Of a stretch of 64,000 nt of DNA, positions 62,657 to 64,000 are shown in pieces (position 1 is the first letter of the stretch; every line of letters begins with the position of its first letter). The translations under genes and the position numbers were made by a program. Source of the DNA: Stenopsyche tienmushanensis (lineage: Eukaryota > Arthropoda > Insecta > Trichoptera > Stenopsychidae); contig WACJ01000406.1 in assembly GCA_008973525.1 (NCBI GenBank), positions 1,612,001-1,676,000 on the forward strand, written 5' to 3'. The notes under the pieces were generated by a model. The model had not been told where the DNA came from. It searched no databases and worked only from the letters and a program-made list of their open reading frames with translations.

Positions 62657-63069
62657 TTAAGGGACGTTTCTACGTTGTGGGTTAAAAAAAACTTGAAATT
62701 CGCAATGTTATAAGCCAACGAGGAGAAACTGCGCTTCGCGAAGCTGAGGAGGGGAGAAACATTAAGTTCGTTTTTTTCGAAACTGCATGAATTTGATTTA
62801 ATTTCATAATTTTATAATCAATTTAGTTGGATATTTAATTCATTCTTCCATTGAATGTGCTATAAAGAGAAAAAAAATGAACAAACAGACTCTTGAAATA
62901 AAAATAATAGATACTTGATCAATTTTATGAATTTGCTGTTCGATACTAGACATGGTTTGATGGGCAGTTTTGATTTTCAAAAAATGCAGGGCGTTACTCA
63001 CGGACACACAGACGATGTAAATATACAGTTAATCTTTTAATTACGTGAATAGAAATTATATGACGTATA

Positions 63070-63314
63070 TACAAGGTATATTCCAAAAGTCATGAAACTT
63101 ATTTTTGCCACACCCTACTGATCACAACGCACGATGTTCGATGGCGAATACTTCCAAACAACGTTGGGTAATCAAACTTTGCACAAAATTCAACGAAAAA
63201 GGCGTCAAAACTCATAAATTTCTCAAGCAAGCCTATGAAATATCAGAGTACCGAGTATTGACGATAAATATTTAAAAAAATATATATTTCATGACTTTTG
63301 GGATACACTTTGTA
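63070..63314 (+). mobile_element. Short mariner deletion derivative
   Basis: The left TACAAGGTATATTCCAAAAG (63070 onward) and right CTTTTGGGATACACTTTGTA (to 63314) are inverted matches at about 25 of 28 bases. The interior encodes the start of a mariner transposase, SKQRWVIKLCTKFNEKGVK then THKFLKQAYEISEY, and nothing else. Length 245 bp. Confidence 0.85.
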
Positions 63315-63319
63315 TTTCA

Positions 63320-64000
63320 ATATCTAAAGGCGACTTATATGTACTAGTATATGCATATATACCACATGCTGTCCTGTGGGATAATTTGCGGGTTTTGAGC
63401 ATTTATTATTCAGGGTTGTCACAACACATAATGAGTTTTTAAAAAAAAAAATTGTTATATTATATAAACGCCATTAAAATTGATTGTTTGTGTAGAGTTG
63501 TCTCAATTTGCATGCACAGTTGATGAGTTTCAAGAGCGATTTAAACAATTTTCAGCAGTAATTTATGGCGGATGAAAATACATATTCCCAAGAAAATTTC
63601 AATCCATGCTATAGAGTGTTGACTATAAAACCGCCATTAAAACCTTTACGACCTATCGCAAGTGCTAATACTCATGAGTTGCAATAAGAGATAAAATACC
63701 ACTAAAAACTATGTCATTAAGCGTCTAAGCGATGAACCATTTTTGCAAAGTCTTTGTTCATTCCAGGATGGGCAAATTTACCAGTCTAACGACTCGTTCA
63801 ACGCTCTTGTTTATATCCCCGTTGAAAAAATTCTCTCGGTGGATATATTGGAATTTTCCTTTGGTAAAATGAAATATCGAGTAATAGAGATCGGAAACAA
63901 TGTAGGATGTGCTGCTTCGATACTTGGAAATATTTGATGAATACAAATAAGCATTGTGTCGAATATACAAGGAGTTCTTAACTTCTTGAGAAATTCAATA
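63320..64000. other. No gene seen at right edge
   Basis: AT-rich DNA. Frames of 64 and 70 codons overlap on opposite strands at 63743-63970, without recognisable motifs. Confidence 0.4.

Noticed and set aside
63743..63970. Opposed 64- and 70-codon frames at the right edge
   Set aside because: A weak likeness to a mariner C-terminus (minus strand) was considered, but the upstream catalytic blocks are absent.
1..64000. CRISPR arrays, rRNA, tRNA, bacterial operons
   Set aside because: None seen; the repeats are transposon-derived, spacing is irregular, and no cloverleaf with plausible A and B boxes was found by eye.

Overview
The window looks like arthropod nuclear DNA, almost certainly insect. 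It is strongly AT-rich, has no bacterial gene layout, carries spliced-gene signals, and is littered with decayed mariner, piggyBac-like, Tigger/pogo, Helitron-like and Jockey-like elements. I could not fix the insect order from sequence alone. Most open frames here are short and are chance frames or transposon debris.

The one gene I can reconstruct from promoter to poly(A) signal is a CCHamide-1-type neuropeptide precursor on the + strand, about 47.7-55.3 kb. A TATA box in a GC-rich promoter is followed by a non-coding first exon, a signal-peptide exon, a 5.6-kb intron, a 36-nt microexon encoding nearly all of the peptide, and four further coding exons. The joined product is 164 residues. The predicted mature peptide is SCKQYGHSCWGGH-amide with a Cys2-Cys9 disulfide. 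The peptide codons span an intron, so no single reading frame shows the whole peptide.

Layout. 0-11.5 kb: mariner fragments of at least two families, a DDE-transposase-like tandem patch, a 338-bp mariner deletion derivative, and a mariner copy interrupted by a small piggyBac-like element. 11.5-24 kb: mostly empty AT-rich DNA, two mariner copies sharing one internal deletion, and a dead Jockey-like reverse transcriptase. 24-36 kb: a possible small gene patch, tandem Helitron-like units, a long dispersed repeat, an isolated but convincing start-codon exon on the minus strand (32.9 kb), and a Tigger remnant. 36-47 kb: a 957-bp piggyBac derivative with its TTAA duplication, a foldback MITE, repeat copies, and a mariner with good terminal repeats. 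47-55 kb: the neuropeptide gene in a stretch where I see no transposons. 55-64 kb: second copies of several dispersed repeats, an unassigned two-helix membrane-like frame, a piggyBac-like element with repeated palindromes, and a short mariner derivative.

Apart from the neuropeptide exons, which together encode one secreted, amidated brain-gut-type hormone, nothing here forms an operon or pathway. Splice joins and element ends were read by eye and have not been tested against transcripts or databases.
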